Below, one piece after another: positions 26,227 through 36,245 of a stretch of DNA of 44,059 nucleotides. The notes under the pieces were generated by a model that saw only the letters and a list, made by a program, of their open reading frames with translations, was not told where the DNA came from and did no database searches. Source of the DNA: Cytophagaceae bacterium (GTDB lineage: Bacteria; Bacteroidota; Bacteroidia; Cytophagales; Spirosomataceae); the NCBI GenBank assembly GCA_027488335.1, contig JAIYBU010000235.1, positions 1 through 44,059 of the forward strand. Reading direction: 5' to 3'. Each line of letters starts with the position of its first letter. Positions within the stretch are counted from its first letter, which is position 1. The translations under genes and the position numbers were made by a program.

Positions 26227-27384
26227 TCATTGCATGGCAAACCGTATGCCGAGAATAACGGGCAATATTTCCACAATACAAAGGTACGAAATTAAATAGA
26301 GACTTTGTATAGGAATACTACGAATTATGGTAAAATATAGAATGAAAAATCTAATCAAATAAAATGCTACTACTGGTGTGAATAAATAGACTTGCCAGTT
26401 AAAATTATGCGGGAAGTAGTCCATAAACAAGACTAATAGCACTAAAACCAATACTGAGTAAAAAAGACTTGACGCCTGAATAATCTTGAAATAATGCAAA
26501 TCGACTACTTTTTCGAGATTAAATAATTGCCCGACTAAGCCTATGAAAAAGTATTTCATGACTAAGATTACAAACATAGTCAAACTGATTCGGAAATAGT
26601 TTGAAAGTAAAACTCCGAGTGTATCGCCTTCTTGCAAAATGGCTCTTCCACCAAAAATATCAATCCCCTTGCTTTGCAGCAACATATAAAACAAACTGAT
26701 AATTAAGCTCAGAAGAATGATAAACATTACATTCATTCGATTGAGGGGCTTATTTATCAGAAATGACTGTTCTCGAACAAAGGTATTAAACAAATCCTTG
26801 AAATTAAAATACCGCTGAAAAGCTCGAATGTAAGAGTTGGATAAGTATGAAAAACATACTAAAATAAACATCGACACTAATACAATATAGTTTCTGTAGG
26901 GGGCAGGCGTTCGAGGTTTGGCCGTAATACCAGACTCGGCCAAAACGATTGGTTTCTGATTAAGTGAGCGTTTATAGCCCAACATCAGTTTTTTATCGTC
27001 AATATTATTCGAGCCGTAAAGTGTAATATAGATGGTTGGCTGCTCGTAAGCTCGATACAAACTATCGACACTCAATACAATCCATTTACCAACTGGTATT
27101 TTTTGGCGAAGTGAACCATTGATAAACAAAAAATTATCGGCTTTTTGGGCGTAAACTAAAATATTATAGCCTCGGTTACTCTGAATATCGCAGAAAACTG
27201 TGTGCGAAGGATACCCCAAGTGCTGCTCCGAAATGTATGGAATGTAGGCTTTCATTCGGTCGTTATATACTTGCCAATCATCGTGGTAATCATGTACCAA
27301 AAAGTATTGGTCGTTTGGGCCAACGGTTGTGGCAAACGACTTCGATGATAGGATTAGCAAAAGTATGTAAAGAATTTTCTTCAA
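26227..27384 (-). CDS. DUF4271 polytopic membrane protein
   Basis: This 385-residue protein has an N-terminal signal peptide (1-18) and a soluble, probably periplasmic part (about 20-150). About six transmembrane helices follow from residue 165 (such as LVSMFILVCFSYL, MNVMFIILLSLIISLFYML and YSVLVLVLLVLFMDYF). The C-terminal half matches DUF4271. The family's function is not established. It lies directly upstream of hemD, and downstream of sucD on the same strand, with a terminator between sucD and this gene. Confidence 0.8.
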   Translation of the reverse strand: MKKILYILLLILSSKSFATTVGPNDQYFLVHDYHDDWQVYNDRMKAYIPYISEQHLGYPSHTVFCDIQSNRGYNILVYAQKADNFLFINGSLRQKIPVGKWIVLSVDSLYRAYEQPTIYITLYGSNNIDDKKLMLGYKRSLNQKPIVLAESGITAKPRTPAPYRNYIVLVSMFILVCFSYLSNSYIRAFQRYFNFKDLFNTFVREQSFLINKPLNRMNVMFIILLSLIISLFYMLLQSKGIDIFGGRAILQEGDTLGVLLSNYFRISLTMFVILVMKYFFIGLVGQLFNLEKVVDLHYFKIIQASSLFYSVLVLVLLVLFMDYFPHNFNWQVYLFTPVVAFYLIRFFILYFTIIRSIPIQSLYLISYLCIVEILPVILGIRFAMQ

Positions 27385-27418
27385 CGGCCTGCTTTAAATT
27401 TTTTGCAAAATTAAACAA

Positions 27419-27449
27419 AAAAGGTCAGACTTTTTGAGTCTGACCTTTT
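27419..27449 (-). terminator. Terminator of sucD
   Basis: A 12-bp stem (AAAAGGTCAGAC with GTCTGACCTTTT) has a 7-nt loop. On the minus strand it is followed by a run of T. It starts 23 nt after the sucD stop. Confidence 0.85.
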
Positions 27450-27472
27450 GTTTTTATCAATATTCTGATTTA

Positions 27473-28348
27473 TCAAGCTTTTCCGAGTGCTTTCAACATC
27501 GTTGCACCGATGTCGGCAGGAGACGCTACTACGAAGATTCCACATTCTTCCATGATTTTCATCTTAGCTGCAGCTGTATCGTCAGCACCACCGATGATTG
27601 CACCTGCATGACCCATACGGCGACCTTTCGGAGCTGTTTGTCCAGCAATGAAACCAACTACTGGTTTTGTACCGTTTGCTTTAATCCAACGAGCAGCTTC
27701 TGCTTCCATTCCACCACCAATTTCACCAATCATTACGATACCTTCTGTTTCTGGGTCGTTCATTAATAATTCAACCGCTTCTTTGGTAGTTGTACCGATG
27801 ATTGGGTCACCACCGATACCGATAGCTGTTGTTTGGCCAAGACCAACTTTTGATAATTGGTCAACGGCTTCGTAAGTCAACGTACCTGATTTAGAAACTA
27901 CACCGATTGTACCTTTTTTGAAGATAAAACCTGGCATAATACCTACTTTACATTCTTCGGCTGTAATAATACCTGGGCAATTTGGCCCGATTAACGTAAC
28001 GTTTTTACCTTGAATATAAGATTTGGCTGTTACCATATCTTTCGTAGGAATACCTTCTGTAATACAAACGATTACTTTGATACCTGCATCGGCTGCTTCC
28101 ATGATTGCATCGGCGGCAAACGCTGGTGGTACGAAAATAATTGAGACATCAGCTCCTGTACTAACTACTGCTTGCTCAACAGTGTTGAAAACAGGGCGGT
28201 CAAGGTGTAATTGTCCACCTTTTCCTGGCGTTACACCACCAACGACATTTGTGCCGTATTCAATCATTTGACTCGCATGGAATGTACCTTCCGAGCCAGT
28301 GAAACCTTGTACGATTACTTTGGAGTTTTTATTTACAAGAACGCTCAT
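27473..28348 (-). CDS. sucD: Succinyl-CoA ligase, alpha subunit
   Basis: The 291 residues match the normal SucD length. An N-terminal CoA-binding Rossmann domain ([20 protein letters not shown]) is followed by the ligase domain. The phosphorylated active-site His is H247 in [13 protein letters not shown], and IGPNCPGII is the conserved loop. It carries out the substrate-level phosphorylation step of the TCA cycle together with SucC. The beta-subunit gene is not adjacent, which is common in this phylum. A terminator follows, so it is probably monocistronic. Confidence 0.96.
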   Translation of the reverse strand: MSVLVNKNSKVIVQGFTGSEGTFHASQMIEYGTNVVGGVTPGKGGQLHLDRPVFNTVEQAVVSTGADVSIIFVPPAFAADAIMEAADAGIKVIVCITEGIPTKDMVTAKSYIQGKNVTLIGPNCPGIITAEECKVGIMPGFIFKKGTIGVVSKSGTLTYEAVDQLSKVGLGQTTAIGIGGDPIIGTTTKEAVELLMNDPETEGIVMIGEIGGGMEAEAARWIKANGTKPVVGFIAGQTAPKGRRMGHAGAIIGGADDTAAAKMKIMEECGIFVVASPADIGATMLKALGKA

Positions 28349-28731
28349 TATTTTCGTGTATTTTGAATTTTACGTAAAAGTAGTTTGAAATGAGAAAAGT
28401 ACAAAATGAAATTGTTAATTATCAATTACCAATTTCAAATAATCATTATAAAAAACTAATAATCAATAACTTACAAATAAATTAATTTTTGCTAAAATTT
28501 TATAGTTCTTTGAAAATTTTAACGTAGGTATCTCCTAAACTTCATATTTATATCACTTTTGCTCAAAATTTTATTAGCCAATAACTTAGTTAATCAAATA
28601 CCTGAATGACACCCGTATTTTCTGATGAAATTTAAACAGGAATAAGAGTAAAATCTAACTTCGTGAAATTTTCCATTACCTTTATATAAAACTTTGGGCA
28701 ACACGCTATAATAGTGCAATAAACTACAAAA
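28349..28731. other. 383-bp AT-rich divergent intergenic region
   Basis: It separates sucD (minus) from the DUF4249 gene (plus) and must carry promoters for both. It is extremely AT-rich with many short AAT/ATT tracts. I see no coding frame, operator palindrome or terminator. Confidence 0.5.
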
Positions 28732-29856
28732 ATGAAAACTAAACTTACAGGACTACTACTAATATTAGTATCTTGGGTATCTGCTTGTGTAGAACCTTTT
28801 GAGTTGGGTGTTGTGAGCAATTTAAAGATACTAACCGTAGATGCCACGCTTACCGATATTTCGCAAGAACAACGCATTACGATATCAGAGTCGTTCAATG
28901 CAAAAGGAACAGCTTTCAATTCACCAGTTATAAATGCTTCCGTAGAATTATTAATCAATGACCAAGAAACTATTAAGTTTATTGAAAAAGAAGAAGGTAT
29001 ATATGCACTTCCGACAAGTTTTAAACTAAAAACTGGCACAAACTATCAATTATTCTTTAAGAAAAATGATGGTAGTAGCTATAAATCTGGTGTTGAGAAG
29101 CTCGTTATTGTACCCGAAATAGAACGTATTCATGATGAATTTCGTAAAGAGGGTGTATTAAAGGGAGATAGTTTTCTTCCAGCAAATTATGTTTATCTTG
29201 ATATAAAAGACCCTGCCGAAGAAAAAAACAATTATTTGTGGACTTGGAAACTTTGGGAAAAACAAGACATTTGTATCACTTGTGAAGGCGGTAGATATTA
29301 TCCAAATACTGGTTGTCGAATTCAGAAAGAATATCAAGGGTTATTTTTTGATTATTATTGTGAAGGCGATTGTTGGGATATTATGAGAAGTTCGGAATTA
29401 AATGTTTTAAACGATTTTACATCCAACGGCAAAACCATTACCAATAGATTAGTGGCCCAAATTCCTTATTATACTACCAATGGAGCTTTGATTGAAATTA
29501 GTCAACAGTCCATTTCAACCGATGCTTATAAATACTTAAAACTATTAGCCGACCAAACCCAAAATACAGGCACTTTGGTTGATACGCCACCTGCTGCAAT
29601 TATCGGAAACATTAAAAATATCAACAACGCCAACGACCCCGTTGCGGGCTTTTTTATGGTTAAAAGCATAAAAAGCCAACGATATTGGATAGATAGAAAA
29701 GAACCCAACGAATTAAAAATAAAAACTGTGGGCTTAAGAGACCATAATTTTAGTTCCGAACCCCCAGTTTCTGGCGAATTTGGTCGCCCCCCATTAGTTA
29801 AATGTCTTTTGAGCCCCACCCGAACTCCTTACAAGCCAGATGGGTGGATTCAATAA
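28732..29856 (+). CDS. DUF4249-family lipoprotein
   Basis: This 374-residue protein has a lipoprotein signal (Cys19 in VSACVEPFE). It continues with the DUF4249 opening (EPFELG...LTVDATLTDISQEQRITISES) and ends in the family-typical CLLSPTRTPYKPDGW. DUF4249 proteins are beta-rich surface or periplasmic lipoproteins of unknown function, usually encoded right after a TonB-dependent receptor. No receptor gene lies here, so it is an orphan. A cysteine cluster (ICITCEGG, NTGCRIQ, YCEGDCWD, about residues 181-222) may form disulfides. It ends 8 bp from the convergent xylanase gene. Confidence 0.82.
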   Translation: MKTKLTGLLLILVSWVSACVEPFELGVVSNLKILTVDATLTDISQEQRITISESFNAKGTAFNSPVINASVELLINDQETIKFIEKEEGIYALPTSFKLKTGTNYQLFFKKNDGSSYKSGVEKLVIVPEIERIHDEFRKEGVLKGDSFLPANYVYLDIKDPAEEKNNYLWTWKLWEKQDICITCEGGRYYPNTGCRIQKEYQGLFFDYYCEGDCWDIMRSSELNVLNDFTSNGKTITNRLVAQIPYYTTNGALIEISQQSISTDAYKYLKLLADQTQNTGTLVDTPPAAIIGNIKNINNANDPVAGFFMVKSIKSQRYWIDRKEPNELKIKTVGLRDHNFSSEPPVSGEFGRPPLVKCLLSPTRTPYKPDGWIQ

Positions 29857-29864
29857 CTCGGTAA

Positions 29865-31004
29865 TTACTTCAATCTCTTTGGTAAATTCAAGACTGCATC
29901 AAACGCAGGTTTGGGTTGTTTATTTCTGTCCCAAAGCAACGGGTAATTTGTTCGATTAGGTATCGGATAACCATTTTTCCAAGACATATCGTCGTGGATT
30001 CCCCACATCGTTACTCGGTCTATTTTATCACGTTTTTTATAAAAAATCTCAAATAACTGAGCATAACGGTTAGCCAACTGTGTTTGAACTTCGGCTGGTA
30101 AGCCTTTACTATATGGGTCCAGAAACTCCTTAAACTCTTCATTCTGGAATTGCTTTTCGCTCATTCCTTGTCCGATTACTTGTCCTTCTTTTGTCAATGG
30201 TAATACATCAACATCCAACTCAGTAATCATTACTTTTACCCCCAAAGCAGCATAGGCTTCAATGGCAGCTTCAATGTATTCGGTTTTTGGATAATTTAGG
30301 CCCCAATGCCCTTGAATACCGATTCCATCAATCTTTATACCTTCTTTTTGAAGCATTTTTACCATTCTCACGATTCCGTCTCGCTTGGTTGGTCGCCACG
30401 CATTGAAATCATTGTAATAAAGTTCGGTATTCGGAGCATATTCGGCGGCGTATTTGAAGGCCAATTTTACCAATTCATCGCCACTACCCACGCCTTTTAC
30501 CCACGTGGTTTGTCGATAATTACCGTCATCGTCAATTACTTCGTTGACTACATCCCACGCATTCACTTTGCCAGCGTACCTTCCTGCAATCGTCTTGATA
30601 TGCTCACGCAAACGCTCTATTACTTCTTCTTTAGTTTTGGGTTTTCCATCCTCATTCTGAAAAAACCATGCGGGCGTTTGATTATGCCACACGAGTGTAT
30701 GGCCAATAATAAACATATTATTTTTCTTGCCAAATTCTACAAAAGCATCGGCAGGGCCATAATTAAACACCCCAGGCTTAGGATTGATTCGTTCGGCCTT
30801 CATAGAGTTTTCGATAGTAATGGTATTGAACTGCTTTACAACAATATCTTGCGAGGCTTTGTCTTGCCCCGAAACAATGGCATCATTTACGGCAACACCT
30901 ACTTTAAAAGCATCTTTATAAGCTTCTTTGAGGGTTTGTGCAGCACAATAATTTGAGAGTAAAATTAGAAATGAATAGCGGATTGTACGTTTAATAGAAA
31001 TCAT
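29865..31004 (-). CDS. GH10 endo-1,4-beta-xylanase
   Basis: I chose ATG 31004, giving 379 residues, because the signal peptide begins there; the open frame extends 22 codons further without a signal. A single GH10 TIM barrel follows (GHTLVWHNQTPAW, residues 101-113). The acid/base is E155 in DVVNEV and the nucleophile E262 in ITELDVD. A C-terminal TMWGIHDDMSW block and WDRNKQPKPAFDAV are also typical. It hydrolyses the xylan backbone and is exported. No carbohydrate-binding module or type IX C-terminal sorting domain is present. It stands alone rather than inside a xylan utilisation locus. Confidence 0.94.
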   Translation of the reverse strand: MISIKRTIRYSFLILLSNYCAAQTLKEAYKDAFKVGVAVNDAIVSGQDKASQDIVVKQFNTITIENSMKAERINPKPGVFNYGPADAFVEFGKKNNMFIIGHTLVWHNQTPAWFFQNEDGKPKTKEEVIERLREHIKTIAGRYAGKVNAWDVVNEVIDDDGNYRQTTWVKGVGSGDELVKLAFKYAAEYAPNTELYYNDFNAWRPTKRDGIVRMVKMLQKEGIKIDGIGIQGHWGLNYPKTEYIEAAIEAYAALGVKVMITELDVDVLPLTKEGQVIGQGMSEKQFQNEEFKEFLDPYSKGLPAEVQTQLANRYAQLFEIFYKKRDKIDRVTMWGIHDDMSWKNGYPIPNRTNYPLLWDRNKQPKPAFDAVLNLPKRLK

Positions 31005-31110
31005 TAGTATAGGGTTGAATTTTGGTTTTAAAGATAGAGCAAAATGAAGAATTAAACAATCGGAGAGCATTGATAGTTGAAAACATATTTCAAACTAAAT
31101 CTTTGAAACT

Positions 31111-31344
31111 ATGAAAAAGGCCTCATTTGCTATCTACATCACTACGCTTTTTGTGGTGGTTTACTGCTTGTTTATTATTTTCGAAATGCCCTATTCGTTT
31201 ATAATGGCGACCTTTCTTGTGCTGCATATCATAGTTATTTGGATGATTTATGCAATACTCAAAAGTAAAGATGAACCTAAGGTTACTTTCGATGAAAAAT
31301 TTTACTTAGATGCTTCATTCAAGCCAACGATTTTAAAGAAATAA
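31111..31344 (+). CDS. Small two-helix membrane protein, unknown function
   Basis: The 77-residue protein has two predicted transmembrane helices (about 6-25 and 30-50) and a short charged C-terminal tail (SKDEPKVTFDEKFYLD). I do not recognise a family. A strong terminator right after its stop and a 106-bp divergent gap to the xylanase gene support a real, independently transcribed gene. Confidence 0.6.
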   Translation: MKKASFAIYITTLFVVVYCLFIIFEMPYSFIMATFLVLHIIVIWMIYAILKSKDEPKVTFDEKFYLDASFKPTILKK

Positions 31345-31346
31345 TA

Positions 31347-31388
31347 AACCAAAATCCCCAAACTCTTGCGAGAATGGGGATTTTGGTT
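31347..31388. terminator. Terminator with long perfect stem
   Basis: A 14-bp perfect stem (31347-31360 with 31375-31388) encloses a 14-nt loop and starts 2 nt after the stop of the small membrane protein gene. On the minus strand it could also serve the RND operon. A second hairpin (GTTGC 31386-31390 with GCAAC 31413-31417) overlaps its end. Confidence 0.8.
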
Positions 31389-31456
31389 GCTGCTGCCTTC
31401 GGCTTCGCTCAGGCAACACGACTTTTGGTAGAATTAAGCAGTTTCTTCAACCAACT

Positions 31457-34400
31457 CTACTGTTTTTTCTTGCGGAACCATTTATCACGTACACGCTCAT
31501 TGATGTAGTACAGACATGGCACGATAACCAATGTAAGGACGGTCGAGAAACTCAAACCAAAAATGATTGTCCATGCCAAAATTCCCCAGAAAACGGCACT
31601 ATCACCACCAAAGAATAAATGTGGATTTAATTCGGTAAACATCGTCACGAAATCGAGACTTACACCGAAAGCCAACGGAACAAGTCCTAAAATTGCCGCC
31701 GATGCCGTCAATAATACAGGAGTCAGACGGACACCACCTGCTTCAACAATTGCTTCTTTGAGGGCATAACCTCTACTACGTAATTCGTCGGTGAACTCAA
31801 TGAGCAAAATACCGTTTTTCACCACAATACCTGCCAATGCAATAATACCAACACCCGACATGATTACCGAGAAGGTCATTCCAAAGGCCATAAAGCCTAA
31901 AAATACCCCAATAAATGAAAGTAGAATCGTAACGAAAATGATAATTGGCTTAATAACCGAGTTGAATTGAGTTGCTAAAATCAAGTAAATCAATAACACA
32001 GCTGCACCTAAGGCTCCTGCCAAGAACATTCCTGTTTCAGCTTGCTCTTCTTGCTCGCCACCCATTTTAACGGTGTAACCACTCGGAATCTCCATTCGGT
32101 CGATAACTTTATCTTGAATTTCGGCCACAATTTCGTTCGCATTATAGCCATTCAAAACCTCTGAACCAAGCGTAATGATACGTTGTTGGTTTTTACGGTT
32201 AATTTGGCTAAAAGTGGTCGAATAACTCACTTTTGCTACCGAATTTAATGGAACTTGACGTAAAACTCCGCCCAAATTCATATCACGATACGTAATATTC
32301 AGACTCAATAATTTTTCAATCTGATTACGGTCATCCGCCTTTAATCTTAGCTGAATCGGATATTCGTCCTTATCATCTCTATATTTCGAGATTTCTGCTC
32401 CAAACAAGGCCGTACGAATCGCCAAGGCAATTTGTGAGGTACTGATACCTTCACGTTGAGCTTTCACTTTATCAACATCAATAATAATTTCTGGTTTATT
32501 CGTAATCAAATCTGACTTCAACTCTTCTATTCCCTCAATTCCTGCAGCCGTGATACGTTTACGAACTTCTTTTTCAATCGTAATTAATTTATCAAATTCA
32601 TCGCCCGAAATTTCTACCGAAATTGGCTTTCCAGTTGGTGGGCCGTTGTTTTCACGTTGTACAGAAATCTCGCTTCCAGGTATTCCCTGAATTTCTTTTC
32701 TCATTTCTTCCAAAAGCTTGGCCGATGAGGTTTCGCCACGTAATTCTTTTTTCACAAACGCCACTGTTACCTTCGACTTCTGAGGCGTTGCCGAACGGTC
32801 AGGATTGAATGGGTCGCCTGCGTTTTTACCTACGTTTGAAATAACTGAGTTTATGGCACCTTCGGCTTTATTTCTTTTGATTACTGCAAAAACTTTGTTT
32901 TCGATAACCTTTGTCACAGAGTCAGTCACTCGAGCATCCGTTCCAACAGGCATAACATTATACACATAGATATAATCAGGCTCGCCACTTGGGAAGAAAA
33001 TAACTTTTGGTTTTACGATACCCAATAACACGAATGTAAGAATCAATAAACCAAACATACTCAACACCGCAAATACTGGACGGTAGCCCGTAATTACCCA
33101 AGAAATAAGGTTACGATACGCTTGTTTGAAACGAGGTAATGCTCCATCTTGAAAAGGTATGATAATTTTCGGCGTAAGTACAAAATGATTGAAAAGGTAC
33201 AATAATGCACACAAAACAATAAAATTACCGATACCAACATTAATTAAATATGCTGGCAGGGCAATTACTGCCATGATAATTAGTGGACGTTTGATAGCGT
33301 TGAAACTTGTGTCTTCGTGGTCACCTTCATTGTGGCGTTTCATGAACGAAATCGCAAAAACTGGGTTAATTACATAAGCTACAATCAACGAAGCTAAAAG
33401 CGTATAAATCAAGGTTATTGGCAAATACTTCATAAATTCACCAACAATACCTGGCCAAAATAGCAACGGAAAGAACGGAGCAATGGTTGTGAGTGTTCCT
33501 GACAATACAGGTAAGAAAACCTCTGATGCCGCCAAAGCTACGGCTTCTTTAATACTCAGATTTTTGAACTTATTGAACAAACGGTGGGCGTTTTCGATAA
33601 CCACAATAGCATCATCAACCACAATACCGAGTCCGAGTAAGAAAGCAAAAAGTACGATTGTATTGAGTGTGAAACCCGAAAACCACAGCGGAATAAACGC
33701 AATCAAGGCCGAAAGTGGCACCGAAAGACCCACAAAAATGGCATCACGCACACCCATGAAGAACATCAATACGATTACCACGAAAATAAAACCTAAAACA
33801 ACGGTATTTACTAAATCGGCTATCTCGCTTTTTACACGCTCCGAAGTATCGGCCGTCACCCTCACTTCTAATCCTTGTGGAAAACGGTCTTCACGATATT
33901 TTTCGAGTAATTTTTCGATACGTTCCGAAACCGCAATTACGTTTGCACCAGCACGCTTTACAACGTTGAGCGTAACGGCCGACTTTCCATCTAAACGAGC
34001 AAAATCTTGTTGTTCTTCGCTGCTATCACGTACGTCAGCCACATCGCCTAAACGAACCGTTGCACCTGTCGAACTACGAATTTGTAATTCTTGAATTTGC
34101 TGAACACTACTAAACTCTCCTTTTACACGAATCGTGCGACGTACATTGTCGACATTGAGTTCTCCACCCGATATATTCACGTTTTCGCCTTGAACCGCAC
34201 TCTGTACATCATAGAATGTCAAGCCCGCTGCTTGCATTTTATAAAAATCGAGGTTAATCTGAATCTCACGTTTCAAAGTACCCACAATATCAACTTTCGT
34301 GATTTCTGGATAAGATTCTATTTCATCTTGCAATTGCTCGGCATACCCTTTGAGTTTTTCAAGTGGGAAATTTCCGACCAAGTTGATGTTCATAATCGGA

Positions 34401-34864
34401 AATTCCGAGAAGTTTACATCTTGGGCAGTTGGACCGCTATCGAGTTTTTGTGGTAAATCACGCTTGGCTTTATCAACCGCATCACGTACTTTTTGCAAAG
34501 CAGCCTCCACTTTTACGTCGGGGTTAAATTCTACTAAAATTACCGAAACATCTTGCAAAGCATTCGATTTAATACGTTTTACACCCGAAATCGTCTTTAA
34601 TTGTTTCTCAATTGGTTTATTGATTACGTTTTCGATATCAGAAGGGGTAGTTCCGAAATAAATCGTTTGAACGTAAATCTGTGGTACTTTAATATCAGGA
34701 AATTGCTCTTTTGGTAGGTTGAAATAAATTCCTAAACCCGCCATAAAAATCATGACCGTGAAAATATAAACCGTCGTTTGGTTATTGCCTAACCAGCGAA
34801 CGAGGTTGTAGATAGACCCACTTCCGTGCGGTAAATCTTGTTCATGTAAATTATCTTTTTCCAT
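31457..34864 (-). CDS. RND efflux transporter, inner-membrane pump (AcrB family)
   Basis: The 1135 residues have the RND layout: an N-terminal helix, a large periplasmic loop (about 52-350), a transmembrane block, a second periplasmic loop and a final transmembrane block. The proton-relay pair D417-D418 lies in GLGIVVDDAIVVIENAH. Substrates are exported with the adjacent membrane fusion protein and TolC-like channel. The NxxxDD-type helix suggests the hydrophobe/amphiphile (HAE) group rather than the metal (CusA) group; the substrate is unknown. It is the last gene of the operon, with a 190-bp gap before it carrying a degenerate palindromic repeat. Confidence 0.94.
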   Translation of the reverse strand: MEKDNLHEQDLPHGSGSIYNLVRWLGNNQTTVYIFTVMIFMAGLGIYFNLPKEQFPDIKVPQIYVQTIYFGTTPSDIENVINKPIEKQLKTISGVKRIKSNALQDVSVILVEFNPDVKVEAALQKVRDAVDKAKRDLPQKLDSGPTAQDVNFSEFPIMNINLVGNFPLEKLKGYAEQLQDEIESYPEITKVDIVGTLKREIQINLDFYKMQAAGLTFYDVQSAVQGENVNISGGELNVDNVRRTIRVKGEFSSVQQIQELQIRSSTGATVRLGDVADVRDSSEEQQDFARLDGKSAVTLNVVKRAGANVIAVSERIEKLLEKYREDRFPQGLEVRVTADTSERVKSEIADLVNTVVLGFIFVVIVLMFFMGVRDAIFVGLSVPLSALIAFIPLWFSGFTLNTIVLFAFLLGLGIVVDDAIVVIENAHRLFNKFKNLSIKEAVALAASEVFLPVLSGTLTTIAPFFPLLFWPGIVGEFMKYLPITLIYTLLASLIVAYVINPVFAISFMKRHNEGDHEDTSFNAIKRPLIIMAVIALPAYLINVGIGNFIVLCALLYLFNHFVLTPKIIIPFQDGALPRFKQAYRNLISWVITGYRPVFAVLSMFGLLILTFVLLGIVKPKVIFFPSGEPDYIYVYNVMPVGTDARVTDSVTKVIENKVFAVIKRNKAEGAINSVISNVGKNAGDPFNPDRSATPQKSKVTVAFVKKELRGETSSAKLLEEMRKEIQGIPGSEISVQRENNGPPTGKPISVEISGDEFDKLITIEKEVRKRITAAGIEGIEELKSDLITNKPEIIIDVDKVKAQREGISTSQIALAIRTALFGAEISKYRDDKDEYPIQLRLKADDRNQIEKLLSLNITYRDMNLGGVLRQVPLNSVAKVSYSTTFSQINRKNQQRIITLGSEVLNGYNANEIVAEIQDKVIDRMEIPSGYTVKMGGEQEEQAETGMFLAGALGAAVLLIYLILATQFNSVIKPIIIFVTILLSFIGVFLGFMAFGMTFSVIMSGVGIIALAGIVVKNGILLIEFTDELRSRGYALKEAIVEAGGVRLTPVLLTASAAILGLVPLAFGVSLDFVTMFTELNPHLFFGGDSAVFWGILAWTIIFGLSFSTVLTLVIVPCLYYINERVRDKWFRKKKQ

Positions 34865-34946
34865 TTAGTGTAATGTTTTTAGATTCCGATATTTTCCCCC
34901 GGGCGACGGTCGCTCATTTTGAATTTTATTAAAGATTAACCACTGT

Positions 34947-34961
34947 AGCGGAGTCCCCGTG
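34947..34961. repeat. Degenerate copy of the GCGG...CCGC palindromic repeat (MFP-RND gap)
   Basis: AGCGGAGTCCCCGTG resembles the better copies at 36223-36237 and 37571-37600 over its first half and can form only a short CGG/CCG stem. A second GC-rich palindrome, GCGAC-G-GTCGC, lies at 34902-34912 in the same gap. Confidence 0.35.
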
Positions 34962-35054
34962 CAATTGGCAATTGTTGATTTTAAACTACAATCAATAATC
35001 TTCAATACAACTTCTAATGGCATTATTCTATTCAATGAGGGCAAGATGAGCTTT

Positions 35055-36185
35055 TTAATAATTGACCGCCTGCCCATCAACTAAATCTTGGTAGCCTTGC
35101 GTAATAAGCATATCGCCCACTTGCAAGCCCGATGTAATTTCGATGTCACCATTATAGGTTACGCCTGTTACTACCTTGCGACTGCGTGCTACCTTCTTTG
35201 CACCTTCGGTTACGGCAACATAAACAATATCGCCCAACTCAGTATGCTGGATATAGTTTTGATTAATGATAATCGCATTACCTTTTGCTTGGTCGTTGAT
35301 ATTCATCACGGCTGTCATGTTTGGCTTTAATTTAGGGTCAATTTTTGAAATCGAAGCTTCTACAGCAAATGTTCTTGAAGCAGGATTCACGGTTTGACCA
35401 ACGAATGTCAATCTGGCAGTTGTTTCTTTACCCAAATCTGGGAATTTAATAGTTACCATATCGCCTTGTTTGATTGTACTTGCATACGTATCAGCCACTT
35501 GTGCTACTACTTTTAAGTTATCCGAGTTTACGATTCTCACGATTCCCAACCCTGGAGCAGCCATTTCACCAGCTTTCATGCGTACTTCATCAACAAAACC
35601 ACTCAATGGAGCAATTACTTTGGTCATCGCTGTTTGAGTTTGCAGCGTAGCCAAACGTTTTTCGAGAGCGTCAACATTAGCTTTTGCTTGAATGTATTGA
35701 ACCTCTGTACCGATTTTTTGGTCCCAAAGAGCTTTTTGTTTTTCGTAGAATACCTTTGCTGTACCCAACTGTACATCAATTTCTTGAATGGATTGTTTCA
35801 AAACTGCATTGTCAATCGTAGCAATTACTTGGCCTTGTTTTACGTAGTCACCTTCTTTTACATAAAGATTCGTAATAGCTCCCCCCATTTGTGGCGATAC
35901 AAAAAGATTATTTTTAGCATCAACACGGCCTTGAATTTCTACAAAATGTTTGAAAGTTTGCGTTGTAAGCGGTGAAACCGTTACGGCTATCACCTTCTCT
36001 ACTTCTTTCTTTGGGTCAAGAATATCTAACTCTGTTTGTAGTTTCTTAATACTTGCTGCCAGTGTTTTTTCTTCGGCTTGAAGTTTAGCAAGTTCGGCTC
36101 TTTTTTCTGAAACTTTATCTCCGCCTCCTTTAGAGCAAGAGGCCAAAATAATAACTGCTGATAAAATATATAATGTGTTTTTCAT
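35055..36185 (-). CDS. RND efflux membrane fusion protein (HlyD/AcrA family lipoprotein)
   Basis: This 376-residue protein has a lipoprotein signal (Cys17 in ILASCSKGG). It continues with a predicted coiled coil (about 25-60, rich in E, K, L and A). The barrel-sandwich half (FVSPQMGGAITNLYVKEGDYVKQGQVIATID) and its partner (VIAPLSGFVDEVRMKAGEMAAPG) flank an alpha-hairpin, followed by beta-barrel and membrane-proximal domains. It links the RND pump to the outer-membrane channel in the periplasm. The order is tolC, MFP, RND on the minus strand. Confidence 0.92.
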   Translation of the reverse strand: MKNTLYILSAVIILASCSKGGGDKVSEKRAELAKLQAEEKTLAASIKKLQTELDILDPKKEVEKVIAVTVSPLTTQTFKHFVEIQGRVDAKNNLFVSPQMGGAITNLYVKEGDYVKQGQVIATIDNAVLKQSIQEIDVQLGTAKVFYEKQKALWDQKIGTEVQYIQAKANVDALEKRLATLQTQTAMTKVIAPLSGFVDEVRMKAGEMAAPGLGIVRIVNSDNLKVVAQVADTYASTIKQGDMVTIKFPDLGKETTARLTFVGQTVNPASRTFAVEASISKIDPKLKPNMTAVMNINDQAKGNAIIINQNYIQHTELGDIVYVAVTEGAKKVARSRKVVTGVTYNGDIEITSGLQVGDMLITQGYQDLVDGQAVNY

Positions 36186-36222
36186 AAATGATTCAATGAA
36201 TAATTGATAATTAATAATTTAT

Positions 36223-36237
36223 AGCGGAACACCGCCC
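36223..36237. repeat. GCGG-AACA-CCGC palindromic repeat (tolC-MFP gap)
   Basis: This 15-bp unit, AGCGGAACACCGCCC, matches the second unit at 37586-37600 at 12 of 15 positions. It forms a 4-bp GC stem with a 4-nt loop in otherwise AT-rich DNA. Confidence 0.55.
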
Positions 36238-36245
36238 GATTGTTT

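Noticed and set aside
30306-30956. 216-codon open frame on the plus strand inside the xylanase gene
   Set aside because: It is antisense to a complete GH10 gene with both catalytic Glu residues, and the translation resembles no family.
31386-31417. Insertion-sequence end or miniature transposon
   Set aside because: Only one hairpin is present, with no target duplication or transposase remnant; it is better viewed as a terminator-adjacent palindrome.
33483-34094. 203-codon open frame on the plus strand inside the RND pump gene
   Set aside because: It is fully antisense to a clearly recognised RND transporter, is Ser/Thr/Lys-rich as expected for a shadow frame, and has no recognisable domain.
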